Below are positions 54,263-62,546 of a stretch of DNA of 64,000 nucleotides, piece after piece (the first letter of the stretch is position 1; every line of letters starts with the position of its first letter). The stretch comes from ZC4RG25 sp023428365. GTDB lineage: Bacteria; Pseudomonadota; Alphaproteobacteria; Rhizobiales; Hyphomicrobiaceae. The DNA lies in contig JBNOAI010000003.1 of assembly GCA_050283925.1 (NCBI GenBank), positions 310,001 to 374,000 on the forward strand. The letters are read 5' to 3'. A program made the translations under genes and the position numbers. The notes beneath the pieces were generated by a model, which was not told where the DNA came from, searched no databases, and saw only the letters and a program-made list of their open reading frames with translations.

Positions 54263-55195
54263 TCAGGCTGCCGGCTTTGGTGCTGGAGCGCTGAACAGAT
54301 CGCCGACAGACAGGCCCGCGCTCCCGGCATATTCGGCAGCCGCCACCTTCTGACCGCCGGCTCTGACGCGCTGGATCAGAATTGAGCCGTCCCTTGCCGC
54401 GACTTCGACGCCGTCGCCGGAGATCGCGAGAATTTCGCCCGGCTTGCCGGACTTCGTCCCACGGTGGCTGTCGTAGATGTCGACCTTGGTGTCCTTGATC
54501 GTGCTCCAGGCTCCCGGAGCAGGGTTGGCGGCACGGATCGTGTTGTAGATCTCCGCGGCCGTCTTCGACCAATCGATCTCGGCGAGCCCCTTCTTGAACC
54601 AGCTCTCATACGAACCAGCGTCGAGATTCTGCTTATGCTTGAGCAGGACGCCAGCCTTGACCAGTTCGAGGCCTTCCATCATGGCGTCGACGCCCATCGG
54701 GAACAGCTTCTTGAAGTAGACATCGCCGAGTGTCTCGTCCGGGCCGATATCGACGGTTTTCTGCAGGAAAATCGGACCCTCATCAAGGCCCTCATCCGGC
54801 CAGAAAATCGTCAGGCCGGTCTTGGTGCTGCCCATGGCGATCGGCCAGTTGATCGACGACGGACCGCGATGCAGCGGCAGCAGCGACGGATGATACTGGA
54901 ACGTCCCCAGCCGCGGCGCATCGAGCACAGGCTGCGGCACGAACAGCAGCACATAGGCCATCAGGCAGACGTCAGCGTTGAAGGACTTCATCAGCTCAAG
55001 AGCTTCAGGCGTCTTCCACGATTTGGGCTGATGAACGGGCAACCCTTTCTCCTCCGCGAACGCGGCCAGAGGGTCGCGAGCCTTGCCCTCCTTGTCGGGC
55101 GCGCAGCAGACGGCAACAACGTTCTCGCCGCGGGTCAGAAGCTTCTCAAGCACGGCTTTGCCGAATGCATCCTGACCGTGGACAACGATACGCAT
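54263..55195 (-). CDS. methionyl-tRNA formyltransferase-family protein, 10-formyl-THF hydrolase-like
   Basis: A 310-residue protein with an N-terminal formyltransferase fold and a C-terminal FMT-C-like beta domain. The active-site loop is YHPSLLPLHRGPSSINW, and GLTIFWPDEGLDEGPIFLQ supplies the second catalytic Asp. These stretches look closer to the N-terminal hydrolase domain of 10-formyl-THF dehydrogenase (ALDH1L1) than to housekeeping Fmt, which has Asn-x-His there. The gene sits between the GIY-YIG insertion and fhs in the oxalate operon. It may hydrolyse 10-formyl-THF or pass formyl groups to another acceptor. Not the housekeeping fmt, since no def gene is nearby. Confidence 0.85.
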   Translation of the reverse strand: MRIVVHGQDAFGKAVLEKLLTRGENVVAVCCAPDKEGKARDPLAAFAEEKGLPVHQPKSWKTPEALELMKSFNADVCLMAYVLLFVPQPVLDAPRLGTFQYHPSLLPLHRGPSSINWPIAMGSTKTGLTIFWPDEGLDEGPIFLQKTVDIGPDETLGDVYFKKLFPMGVDAMMEGLELVKAGVLLKHKQNLDAGSYESWFKKGLAEIDWSKTAAEIYNTIRAANPAPGAWSTIKDTKVDIYDSHRGTKSGKPGEILAISGDGVEVAARDGSILIQRVRAGGQKVAAAEYAGSAGLSVGDLFSAPAPKPAA

Positions 55196-55289
55196 TTTGA
55201 TTTCCTTCTGTTCTTACGTTTTGAGGATCTTTCCGATCCTCGGCATTCAGGTCGGTTTCAATTTTCTCACGTCGAAGCTTTTGCGATCT

Positions 55290-55320
55290 GGTCTGGACCC
55301 CCGCCTTCGCGAGGATGACG
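55290..55320 (+). repeat. palindromic repeat copy 1 (direct)
   Basis: A 31-base unit with the core CCCCGCCTTCGCGAGGATGACG. It differs from copy 3 at a few positions. It lies in the 198-base gap between the formyltransferase gene and the GIY-YIG gene. Confidence 0.85.
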
Positions 55321-55355
55321 AGTAGGATGAAACTCAGCCCTTCAATCATTTCTCC

Positions 55356-55386
55356 CGTCATTCCCGCGAAGGCGGGAATCTAGGTC
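55356..55386 (-). repeat. palindromic repeat copy 2 (inverted)
   Basis: The same 31-base unit in opposite orientation (reads CGTCATTCCCGCGAAGGCGG on the plus strand). It ends 7 bases from the GIY-YIG stop codon, forming an inverted pair with copy 3 around that gene. Confidence 0.85.
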
Positions 55387-55393
55387 ACCTCAC

Positions 55394-55723
55394 TCAAAAC
55401 CGGCGACGCTGCAAATCTGTCGGTCCTTCACACACAGCACCCCAAAACTCATCGAAAAGATCGACCCACTCGGGATTCATCTGTTCGATAATCCTGATCT
55501 TCCAGGCACGATTCCATTTCTTCAGTTGCTTCTCGCGTTGAATGGCTTCCGGCATCGTGGCGTGCATCTCGTAGTAAACTAGATGATGCACGCCATAGCA
55601 CTTCGTGAAGCCTTCAACGAGATCCTGCTTGTGTCGTGAAACGCGATCCTCCAACGAACTCGTGACACCGATGTAAAGGGTGCCATTGCGGCCGCTCGCC
55701 AGCATGTAAACACAAGGGTTCAC
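55394..55723 (-). CDS. GIY-YIG nuclease-domain protein (UPF0213-like)
   Basis: A 109-residue single-domain protein from a GTG start. The GIY-YIG motif is CVYMLASGRNGTLYIGVTSSLEDRVSRH, read in two parts: YM near residue 6, YIG at 17-19, and the catalytic Arg in EDRVSRH. The Glu follows in PEAIQREKQLKKW. All key residues are present, so it may cut DNA. It lies within the oxalate operon between frc and the formyltransferase, framed by inverted copies of a 31-base palindromic repeat. Its presence has no metabolic logic there, which suggests insertion. Confidence 0.87.
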   Translation of the reverse strand: MNPCVYMLASGRNGTLYIGVTSSLEDRVSRHKQDLVEGFTKCYGVHHLVYYEMHATMPEAIQREKQLKKWNRAWKIRIIEQMNPEWVDLFDEFWGAVCEGPTDLQRRRF

Positions 55724-55769
55724 GTCCCGCGTTCCGCAAATAGAACCCCTCGTTGCTCCATCAAGACGT

Positions 55770-55800
55770 GATCTGGATCCCCGCCTTCGCGGGGATGACG
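55770..55800 (+). repeat. palindromic repeat copy 3 (direct)
   Basis: A 31-base unit containing CCCCGC-CTTC-GCGGGG, a 6-bp stem with a 4-base loop, followed by ATGACG. It lies 10 bases from the frc stop codon and faces copy 2 across the GIY-YIG gene. Confidence 0.85.
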
Positions 55801-55810
55801 GATCGGGAGG

Positions 55811-57088
55811 CTACTCCGCAGCGATTGGCTTCTTCGGCGGCTCGGTCGCGCCAGCTTCCTTGATGGCAGCAACTTCGTCCGCACTGTAGCCGAGCACACT
55901 GGAGAGGATTTCATCCGTATGCTCACCGAGCAACGGAGACCGCTTCACATCAGCCGGACTTGCCGACAGCTTGATCGGATTGCCGACCGACAGATACTTG
56001 CCGCGCGTCGGATGATCGACCTCAACCACGGTGCCCGTTTCGCGCAGTGATTGCTCTTCGGCCAGCTCCTTCATCGAGAGGATCGGCCCACTCGGAATGT
56101 CGAGCGGATTGCAGATGTTCATGACCTCGAACTTGGTTTTGGTCATGGTCCACTGCTCGATCCGCTCGAAGATCTGATTGAGCCGCGGCAATCGGGCATT
56201 CGGCGTCGCATAATCCGGATCGGTCTTCCACTCCGGCTCGCCGATCACATCGCAGATCTTCTGCCAGATCGGCGCCTGCGTAATGAAGTAGATGTAAGCG
56301 TTGGGATCGGTCTCCCAGCCCTTGCACTTGAGAATACGACCCGGCTGACCACCGCCGGAATCATTAGCAGCACGCGGCACCGCGTCGCCGAATTCGATGC
56401 CTTCGCCGAATTGGCTGTACTCCCGCAAAGGTCCGTGCGTGAGACGCTGCTGATCGCGCAGCTTCACGCGGCACAGGTTGAGAACGCCATCCTGCATGGC
56501 GCAGGTGACCCGCTGACCTTCGCCCGAGTGCGTGCGGTGATAGAGAGCCGTCACGATACCGAGCGCCAGATGCAGACCGGTGCCACTATCACCAATCTGC
56601 GCGCCGGTTACGAGCGGAACGCCATCGCGAAAACCGGTGGTCGAAGCAGCACCGCCGGCGCACTGCGCCACGTTCTCGTAGACCTTGCAGTCCTCATAGG
56701 GACCGGGGCCGAAACCCTTGATCGACGCGACAATCATTTTCGGATTGAGCTTGTGGATGGTCTCCCACGGGAAGCCCATGCGATCCAGAACACCCGGGCC
56801 GAAATTCTCGACGAGTACGTCGCACGTCTTGATCAGACGCTCGAGCACTTCCTTCCCCTTCGGGTTCTTGGTGTCGAGGGTGATCGAGCGCTTGTTGTGG
56901 TTCAGCATCGTGAAGTAGAGGCTGTCCACCTTCGGGATGTCCTGAAGCTGCCCGCGCGTAATATCTCCCACGCCCGGCCGCTCGACCTTGATCACGTCGG
57001 CGCCGAACCAAGCCAGAAGCTGCGTGCAGGTCGGACCGGACTGCACGTGAGTGAAGTCGAGAATTTTGACGCCTTCCAGGGCCTTCAT
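55811..57088 (-). CDS. frc: formyl-CoA:oxalate CoA-transferase
   Basis: A 425-residue class III CoA-transferase that moves CoA from formyl-CoA to oxalate, giving oxalyl-CoA and formate. It begins MKALEGVKILDFTHVQSGP. The catalytic Asp167 lies in GAQIGDSGTG, equivalent to Asp169 of the Oxalobacter enzyme, and the glycine loop is DSGGGQPG near residue 260. Length matches the Oxalobacter protein (428). It is 11 bases downstream of oxc on the same strand, so the two are tightly coupled. Confidence rests on both sequence and neighbourhood. Confidence 0.94.
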   Translation of the reverse strand: MKALEGVKILDFTHVQSGPTCTQLLAWFGADVIKVERPGVGDITRGQLQDIPKVDSLYFTMLNHNKRSITLDTKNPKGKEVLERLIKTCDVLVENFGPGVLDRMGFPWETIHKLNPKMIVASIKGFGPGPYEDCKVYENVAQCAGGAASTTGFRDGVPLVTGAQIGDSGTGLHLALGIVTALYHRTHSGEGQRVTCAMQDGVLNLCRVKLRDQQRLTHGPLREYSQFGEGIEFGDAVPRAANDSGGGQPGRILKCKGWETDPNAYIYFITQAPIWQKICDVIGEPEWKTDPDYATPNARLPRLNQIFERIEQWTMTKTKFEVMNICNPLDIPSGPILSMKELAEEQSLRETGTVVEVDHPTRGKYLSVGNPIKLSASPADVKRSPLLGEHTDEILSSVLGYSADEVAAIKEAGATEPPKKPIAAE

Positions 57089-57099
57089 TTCGTGCTCCC

Positions 57100-58833
57100 T
57101 TATTTCTTTTTCAGCGCGCTTTGCGGGTTGAGATTGCCGATGCGACCGCTTTCGCTACCGGCTGCCGGATCGATGACGGCGTTGATGAGCGTGGGCTTGC
57201 CGGAGTCCATCGCCGCATTGACGGCGCGCTTCAGCTCATCCGGCGAGGTCGCGTTGATGCCCACCCCGCCGAACGCTTCCATCATCTTGTCGTAGCGTGC
57301 CCCTTTGACGAACACGGTGGTCGCCGGATCGGAGCTGGCGTTGTTGACGTCAGTGCCGCGATAGATGCCGTCGTTGTTGAAGATCACGATGCAGACCGGC
57401 AGCTGATAGCGGCAGATGGTTTCGACCTCCATGCCGGAGAAACCGAACGCCGAGTCGCCCTCGATCGCGAGCACTGGCTTGCCGGTCTCGACGGCTGCGG
57501 CAATGGAATACCCCATGCCGATGCCCATGATGCCCCAGGTGCCGACGTCGATACGCTTGCGCGGCTGATACATGTCGATGATACCCCGCGCGAGGTCGAG
57601 CGTATTGGCGCCCTCGTTCACCAGGATCGCATCAGGACGCTCCTTGACGATGGTGCGCAGCACGCCGAGCGCGCCGTGATAATCCATCGGCGAGTTATTG
57701 TTCATCAGGCGCGGCGCCATCTTGGCGACGTTCTCTTCGCGCTTCGCCTTGACCGCGTTGGTCCAATCAGCAGGCGCCGCCGACCATTTCTCGCCCATGC
57801 CATCGAGCAGCGCGGCAACGCACGAACCGATATCACCCACCACCGGAGCGACGATCTCGACGTTCGAGTCCATCTCCTTCGGCTCGATGTCGATCTGGAT
57901 GAACTTCTTCGGCGCCGTTCCCCACGCCTTGCCCTTACCGTGCGACAGCAGCCAGTTCAGGCGTGCGCCGATCAGCAATACGACGTCGGAGTCTTTCAGC
58001 ACTGTCGAGCGGGCGGCACCGGCGCACTGCGGGTGCGTATCCGGCAGAAGGCCCTTGCCCATGCTCATCGGAAGGAACGGAACGCCGCTCTTCTCAACCA
58101 ACGCGCGGATGGCATCGTCAGCCTGGGCATACGAGGCGCCCTTGCCGAGAATGATCAACGGCCGCTTGGCGCCCTTCAGCACGTCGAGCGCACGCTTGAT
58201 TGATTCAGGTGCAGGAATCTGTGCCGGCGCAGCGTCGATGACTTTGACGAGGGATTTCTTACCAGCTTCCGCATTCATCACCTGGCCGAACAACTTGGCC
58301 GGCAAATCGAGATAGACGCCACCCGGACGGCCCGATACCGCAGCGCGGATGGCGCGTGCGATGCCGATACCGATGTCCTGCGCATGCAGGATGCGGAAGG
58401 CGGCTTTACACATCGTCTTGGCGACGGCGAGCTGATCCATCTCCTCGTAATCGCCCTGCTGTAGATCGACGATCTCGCGCTCGGACGAGCCGGAGATGAG
58501 GATCATCGGGAAGCAGTTGGTTGTCGCGTGCGCGAGTGCGGTCAGACCATTGAGAAAGCCCGGTGCGGAGACGGTGAGGCAGACGCCCGGCTTCTTGGTC
58601 AGATAGCCCGCGATCGATGCCGCATAACCGGCATTCTGCTCATGCCGGAAGGATAGGACTCGAAGACCCTCGGCCTGCGCCATGCGGCCGAAATCCGTGA
58701 TCGGAATTCCCGGCACGCCATAAATCGTTTCGACGCCGTTGAGCTTGAGCGCATCGATGATCAGGTGGAACCCGTCCGTCAGCTCTTGCTCTTCTCCGGC
58801 CGTGCTCACATCGGTGCTCTGCACTGTTGACAT
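57100..58833 (-). CDS. oxc: oxalyl-CoA decarboxylase
   Basis: A 577-residue TPP-dependent enzyme converting oxalyl-CoA to formyl-CoA and CO2. The activating Glu lies in LSFRHEQNAGYAASI, and the Mg-TPP motif is EGDSAFGFSGMEVETI with FNNDGIYRGTD. The N-terminal GVPGIPITDFGRMAQ is typical of Oxc. A short N-terminal extension precedes the family start. It is the first catabolic gene after the GntR regulator (30-base gap) and is followed by frc. With frc it forms a catalytic cycle regenerating formyl-CoA. Confidence 0.95.
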   Translation of the reverse strand: MSTVQSTDVSTAGEEQELTDGFHLIIDALKLNGVETIYGVPGIPITDFGRMAQAEGLRVLSFRHEQNAGYAASIAGYLTKKPGVCLTVSAPGFLNGLTALAHATTNCFPMILISGSSEREIVDLQQGDYEEMDQLAVAKTMCKAAFRILHAQDIGIGIARAIRAAVSGRPGGVYLDLPAKLFGQVMNAEAGKKSLVKVIDAAPAQIPAPESIKRALDVLKGAKRPLIILGKGASYAQADDAIRALVEKSGVPFLPMSMGKGLLPDTHPQCAGAARSTVLKDSDVVLLIGARLNWLLSHGKGKAWGTAPKKFIQIDIEPKEMDSNVEIVAPVVGDIGSCVAALLDGMGEKWSAAPADWTNAVKAKREENVAKMAPRLMNNNSPMDYHGALGVLRTIVKERPDAILVNEGANTLDLARGIIDMYQPRKRIDVGTWGIMGIGMGYSIAAAVETGKPVLAIEGDSAFGFSGMEVETICRYQLPVCIVIFNNDGIYRGTDVNNASSDPATTVFVKGARYDKMMEAFGGVGINATSPDELKRAVNAAMDSGKPTLINAVIDPAAGSESGRIGNLNPQSALKKK

Positions 58834-58863
58834 TTCACTCCCTTCCTCAGGTCTTCGCGTTTG

Positions 58864-59550
58864 CTAGTCGATGCTGACGTAGCGATCGACGTGATCCCGC
58901 AGCCGCAGCGTATGCTCGCGCACAAGCCGCTCGGCACGTTCCGTGTCCCGCGCCTCGAGAGCCGCGACAATTTCCTTGTGATCGACGATCGAACGCTTCG
59001 CCCGATCCTGCTCGAAAATCGTCCGTTGCCGGATGGCACGGACGTGGAAGAACAAACGATCCGTCATTTCACGGATCAGTTCGCATTTGCCCAGGCCGAT
59101 GATCGCCTGATGAAAGCGGATGTTGGCGTCAGAGTATTCGCCCATTTTCCGCGCGATCTCGTCGTCGTTGAACTCGTCGACAAGATCATGGAGACGAGAA
59201 ATCTCCTCGTCTGTCGCTTCCTTCGTAGCCAGCCGGGCAGCCATGCTTTCAAGCGCCGCCCAGACGGTGATCATCTCCAGGATTTCGGCTTTGGTCTTGC
59301 GCACAATATAGATGCCGCGCCGCGCAACGATGCGCACCAGTCCTTCTTGATCGAGCTGGGCCAGGGCTTCGCGCAACGGAGTGCGGCTGACACCAAATTG
59401 TGCCGAGAGCTGCCGCTCATCGAGCCGCAGCTCTGCATTGGTATCGTAGATGTTCATATTGTGGATTGCCGCGCGCAAGGCCTCGTAGGCCTTCGACTTC
59501 AGGCTCTGGGCCTCACCAAGAGGCGTTATTCTGAGCTGCGTATGTTCCAT
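58864..59550 (-). CDS. GntR-family (FadR/FCD) transcriptional regulator of oxalate use
   Basis: A 228-residue regulator from the ATG at 59550. The N-terminal winged helix has LSAQFGVSRTPLREALAQL. The C-terminal FCD domain has ALESMAARLA, the Asp/His ligands in ANIRFHQAI, and later HKEIVAALEARD and REHTLRLRDHV, so a bound metal and a carboxylate effector are likely. The longer open frame to 59658 crosses an operator and is rejected. It heads the oxc-frc operon and faces tctA. Two perfect TGGTATACCA palindromes in the intergenic region fit FCD-type GntR sites, suggesting autoregulation and control of both arms. The effector could be oxalate or oxalyl-CoA (inference). Confidence 0.9.
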   Translation of the reverse strand: MEHTQLRITPLGEAQSLKSKAYEALRAAIHNMNIYDTNAELRLDERQLSAQFGVSRTPLREALAQLDQEGLVRIVARRGIYIVRKTKAEILEMITVWAALESMAARLATKEATDEEISRLHDLVDEFNDDEIARKMGEYSDANIRFHQAIIGLGKCELIREMTDRLFFHVRAIRQRTIFEQDRAKRSIVDHKEIVAALEARDTERAERLVREHTLRLRDHVDRYVSID

Positions 59551-59593
59551 CAAGCGCCGTTTGAAACTCGACCACTCACTGCGTCGAAGGCTC

Positions 59594-59603
59594 TGGTATA
59601 CCA
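59594..59603. promoter_or_regulatory. GntR-type operator 1 (perfect)
   Basis: TGGTATACCA, a perfect palindrome 44 bases upstream of the gntR start. It overlaps the proposed -10 of the gntR promoter. The half-site TGGTA is common for FCD-type GntR regulators. Confidence 0.7.
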
Positions 59604-59629
59604 TACACCAAGGGGAGTACAGCAAGCAA
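59600..59629 (-). promoter_or_regulatory. possible promoter of gntR-oxc-frc
   Basis: On the minus strand TTGCTT (59629-59624) and TATGGT (59605-59600) are separated by 18 bases. The -10 overlaps operator 1. Match to consensus is moderate. Confidence 0.3.
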
Positions 59630-59638
59630 GATGACGGC

Positions 59639-59648
59639 TGGCATACCA
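59639..59648. promoter_or_regulatory. GntR-type operator 2 (one mismatch)
   Basis: TGGCATACCA differs from operator 1 at one base and is centred 45 bases from it. It could be an auxiliary site for cooperative binding. Confidence 0.45.
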
Positions 59649-59772
59649 TGTGCCACAAAAAAACGCGCGTACTTTTTCGGAAGACCTCAAAAGCGTACGC
59701 GACGGTGTGACAAGTCCGAAAAACACGCCAAGATCGCTTGTCAACGTACCATCGGACCTGTCGATAGACTCA

Positions 59773-59800
59773 TTGCGCAGCTCTATCGATCGGGTATATG
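59773..59800 (+). promoter_or_regulatory. possible promoter of tctACB
   Basis: TTGCGC (59773-59778) and TATATG (59795-59800) with a 16-base spacer. The -10 abuts operator 3, so a bound repressor would block it. Confidence 0.3.
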
Positions 59801-59808
59801 GTATACCA
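59799..59808. promoter_or_regulatory. GntR-type operator 3 (perfect)
   Basis: A second exact copy of TGGTATACCA, 95 bases upstream of the tctA start, overlapping the proposed -10 of the transporter promoter. Confidence 0.7.
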
Positions 59809-59902
59809 ATCCGTGGGGCGACTTCATCGCAGAAATGAGGATCACACGGACAAAACGGGATCGCAGAATCCCAATCACAAAACTTTTTTGAGGAAACGTC
59901 TT

Positions 59903-61408
59903 TTGGAAGAAATCGCCTCGCTGATGCAGGGGTTTTCCATCGCGTTAACCCCCTTCAATCTGCTGCTGATGCTCGTGGGTATCCTGCTCGGAGTTATCAT
60001 AGGCGTTCTACCCGGCCTTGGCGGCGCCAACGGGGTAGCCATCCTTCTCCCGCTAACATTCTCGATGCCGCCAACCTCGGCGATCATCATGTTGAGCTGT
60101 ATTTACTGGGGAGCACTCTTCGGCGGGGCCATTACCTCAATTCTATTCAATATTCCCGGCGAACCATGGTCTGTCGCGACGACCTTCGACGGGCATCCCA
60201 TGGCGCAAAACGGCAAGGCGGATGAAGCGCTGACAGCGGCATTTACCTCCTCGTTCGTTGGCGCCATCGTCGCTGTCATCGTGATTACGTTCCTGGCTCC
60301 GGTCGTGGCACGATTTGCATTGCGATTTGGGCCGCCGGAATTCTTCGCTGTCCAGTTTCTCACCTTCGCAAGTTTCATAGGCATGGGCAGAGGTGCGCCG
60401 TTCAAGACATTGGCAGCCATGTGCCTTGGCTTTGCCTTGGCGGCCGTGGGGCTCGACAATGTTACTGGCCAGCTCCGTATGACATTCGATCAGGAAATCC
60501 TGCTGAGCGGCTTCGGATTTTTGGTTGCGGTCATCGGACTGTTTGGCATCGGTGAAATTCTGTCGTCGATGGAGGACGGCCTGAACTTCTCCGGCGCGCA
60601 CGCAAAGATCCGGCTGAATGCCGTGCTCCAAACCTGGAAGCAGATGCCCCGCCTCTGGTTCACATTCGTGAGGAGCTGCATCGTCGGTTGCTGGATGGGC
60701 ATTACCCCGGGTGGCGCAACGCCCGCGTCCTTCATGGGTTACGGTTTGGCGAAGCAATTCTCGAAAAATGGGAAAAACTTCGGCAAAGGCGAAATCGAGG
60801 GCGTTGTTGCGCCCGAGACTGCGGCCCACGCAGCGGGCACCAGCGCTCTGCTTCCGATGCTGACGCTGGGCATTCCAGGCTCTCCAACCGCAGCAGTCCT
60901 GCTAGGCGGCCTCCTCATCTGGGGTCTGCAGCCTGGCCCAATGCTGTTCGTTGAACAGAAAGAATTCGTGTGGGGCCTCATCGCCTCCATGTATCTGGGC
61001 AACGTTGTCGGCCTGATCATCGTGATCACATGCGTCCCGCTGTTCGCGGCGATCCTGCGCATTCCGTTCTCGATCATCGCGCCGGTCATTCTGGTGATCT
61101 GTGCGGTCGGCGCCTACACCGTGAACAACGCCATTTTCGACGTATGGATGATGGTGGTGTTCGGCGTGGCGGGCTACGTGTTCGTGAAACTCGGATATCC
61201 GCTTCCGCCACTCGTGCTGGCACTTGTCCTCGGCGACATGGCGGAAGGGTCGTTCCGACAATCAATGCTTATCAGCCAGGGAGATTTGAGCGTATTCTTC
61301 TCGAACTGGCTGGTAGGAACGATCATGACGCTCGGCTTGGTGCTTCTGTTCTGGCCGGCAATTCGGTGGCTGCTCTCCCTCAGGCGAGCAAACCCACAAC
61401 CGGCGTAA
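59903..61408 (+). CDS. tctA: tripartite tricarboxylate transporter, large permease TctA
   Basis: A 501-residue permease with about ten to twelve membrane helices. TctA signatures include GVLPGLGGANGVAILLPLTF, YWGALFGGAITSILFNIPGE and the second-half repeat LTLGIPGSPTAAVLLGG. The TTG at 59903 is the likely start, with GAGGAA at 59890-59895 and a 7-base spacer. It is an inner-membrane, ion-driven carrier working with TctC and TctB. Known TTT substrates include citrate and other carboxylates. The divergent oxalate genes suggest oxalate or a related dicarboxylate here. Confidence 0.92.
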   Translation: MEEIASLMQGFSIALTPFNLLLMLVGILLGVIIGVLPGLGGANGVAILLPLTFSMPPTSAIIMLSCIYWGALFGGAITSILFNIPGEPWSVATTFDGHPMAQNGKADEALTAAFTSSFVGAIVAVIVITFLAPVVARFALRFGPPEFFAVQFLTFASFIGMGRGAPFKTLAAMCLGFALAAVGLDNVTGQLRMTFDQEILLSGFGFLVAVIGLFGIGEILSSMEDGLNFSGAHAKIRLNAVLQTWKQMPRLWFTFVRSCIVGCWMGITPGGATPASFMGYGLAKQFSKNGKNFGKGEIEGVVAPETAAHAAGTSALLPMLTLGIPGSPTAAVLLGGLLIWGLQPGPMLFVEQKEFVWGLIASMYLGNVVGLIIVITCVPLFAAILRIPFSIIAPVILVICAVGAYTVNNAIFDVWMMVVFGVAGYVFVKLGYPLPPLVLALVLGDMAEGSFRQSMLISQGDLSVFFSNWLVGTIMTLGLVLLFWPAIRWLLSLRRANPQPA

Positions 61409-61428
61409 CAGCCGCTTAATAAAAAAAT

Positions 61429-61449
61429 GTGGTGCGCCGAACGCACCAC
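61429..61449 (+). terminator. tctA-tctC intergenic hairpin
   Basis: GTGGTGCG (61429-61436), 5-base loop, CGCACCAC (61442-61449), followed by a second small hairpin CCCTG-AAAAA-CAGGG (61457-61471). Neither has a U-tract on the plus strand. They may stabilise mRNA ends or attenuate transcription rather than end it. Confidence 0.4.
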
Positions 61450-61526
61450 TTAATACCCCTGAAAAACAGGGAATAATAAAAGACGAAAAAAATTACGGGA
61501 ACAGGAAACGACAGGAGACGACTTTA

Positions 61527-62540
61527 ATGCACGTGCTCAAAAAACTGTTAGTCCCGATAGCAGGCTTGGCCGCTGCTGCCGCCATCAACGCTCCCGCATT
61601 CGCTGCCTGGGAGCCCACGAAGGCAGTAACGTTCGTCATTCCAGCGGGAACCGGCGGTGGTGCTGATCAGATGGCGCGCCTGATCCAGGGCATCGTCACA
61701 AAGCACAACCTGATGAAGCAGCCGATGGTCGTCATCAACAAGGCGGGTGGCGCTGGCGCTGAAGGATTTCTTGAGGTCAAGAACAGCAACAAAGACCCAC
61801 ACAAAATCATCATTACCCTGTCCAATCTGTTTACGACTCCACTCGGGACAGGAACTCCTTTCAATTGGAAGGACATGACCCCGGTCGCGATGCTGGCACT
61901 TGATCAGTTCGTGCTTTGGGTGCCCAGCGACGCGCCTTATAATACTGCAAAGGAATATGCTGATGCAGTCGCGAAAGGTGACGATCGCTCCTACAAGATG
62001 GGCGGCACCGGATCCAAGCAAGAGGATCAGATTGTCACCGTCGCCATCGAAAAGCAGACGGGTGGCAAAAAGTTCACCTACGTACCCTATCAGGGTGGCG
62101 GTGCCGTCGCCGTGCAGCTCGTTGGCAAGCACGTCAATTCGACCGTAAACAACCCGATCGAAGCTGTTCAGCAGTGGAAAGCCGGCGCTCTCAAGCCGCT
62201 GTGCATCTTCGACGGCAAGCGGTCGACCTATACTGAGAAAGTCACTGCCGACAAAGCTTGGAGCGACATTCCGACCTGTAAGGAAGCCGGCTTGCCGGTC
62301 GAGTATCAGATGCTGCGCGGCATCTTCATGCCGAAGGATGCAACCCCCGACCAGGTCCAATTCTACGTCGATCTGTTCAAGAAGGTGATGGCCACCGACG
62401 AGTGGAAGAAGTTCATGCAGGATGGTGCTTTCAACCAGACCTTCATGACCGGCCCGGAATACACCAAATGGGTCGAAGCAAATGAGAAGACCCACTACGA
62501 GCTGATGAAGGAAGCCGGCTTCCTCGCAGCTGGAAAATAG
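61527..62540 (+). CDS. tctC: TTT substrate-binding protein TctC
   Basis: A 337-residue periplasmic binding protein (Bug family). The signal peptide covers about residues 1-27 (VPIAGLAAAAAINAPAFA, cleavage before AWEP). The mature start KAVTFVIPAGTGGGADQMARL contains the substrate-carboxylate loop, followed by VVINKAGGAGAEGFLEVKNS. It would capture the carboxylate and present it to TctA/B. The ribosome site AGGAGACGAC precedes the ATG. It is separated from tctA by a 118-base spacer with hairpins and from tctB by a strong terminator-like hairpin. Confidence 0.93.
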   Translation: MHVLKKLLVPIAGLAAAAAINAPAFAAWEPTKAVTFVIPAGTGGGADQMARLIQGIVTKHNLMKQPMVVINKAGGAGAEGFLEVKNSNKDPHKIIITLSNLFTTPLGTGTPFNWKDMTPVAMLALDQFVLWVPSDAPYNTAKEYADAVAKGDDRSYKMGGTGSKQEDQIVTVAIEKQTGGKKFTYVPYQGGGAVAVQLVGKHVNSTVNNPIEAVQQWKAGALKPLCIFDGKRSTYTEKVTADKAWSDIPTCKEAGLPVEYQMLRGIFMPKDATPDQVQFYVDLFKKVMATDEWKKFMQDGAFNQTFMTGPEYTKWVEANEKTHYELMKEAGFLAAGK

Positions 62541-62546
62541 CAAATC

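Larger units (their letters stand above)
59551..59902. promoter_or_regulatory. divergent control region between gntR-oxc-frc and tctACB
   Basis: This 352-base region is richer in A and T than its surroundings and has no credible gene. It holds three related 10-base palindromes (59594, 59639, 59799) and a possible promoter on each strand, with both -10 elements touching a perfect palindrome. This arrangement fits a repressor that shuts both transcripts until an effector binds. Confidence 0.65.

Noticed and set aside
55290..55800. CRISPR-like array
   Set aside because: Only three repeat copies, in mixed orientation and with unequal spacing, one pair enclosing a gene. They are palindromic REP-type units, not a CRISPR array, and no cas gene is present.
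59551..59902. Small plus- and minus-strand open frames between gntR and tctA
   Set aside because: They cross the operators and promoters, lack ribosome sites and do not resemble proteins. They are explained by the lower GC content of the control region.
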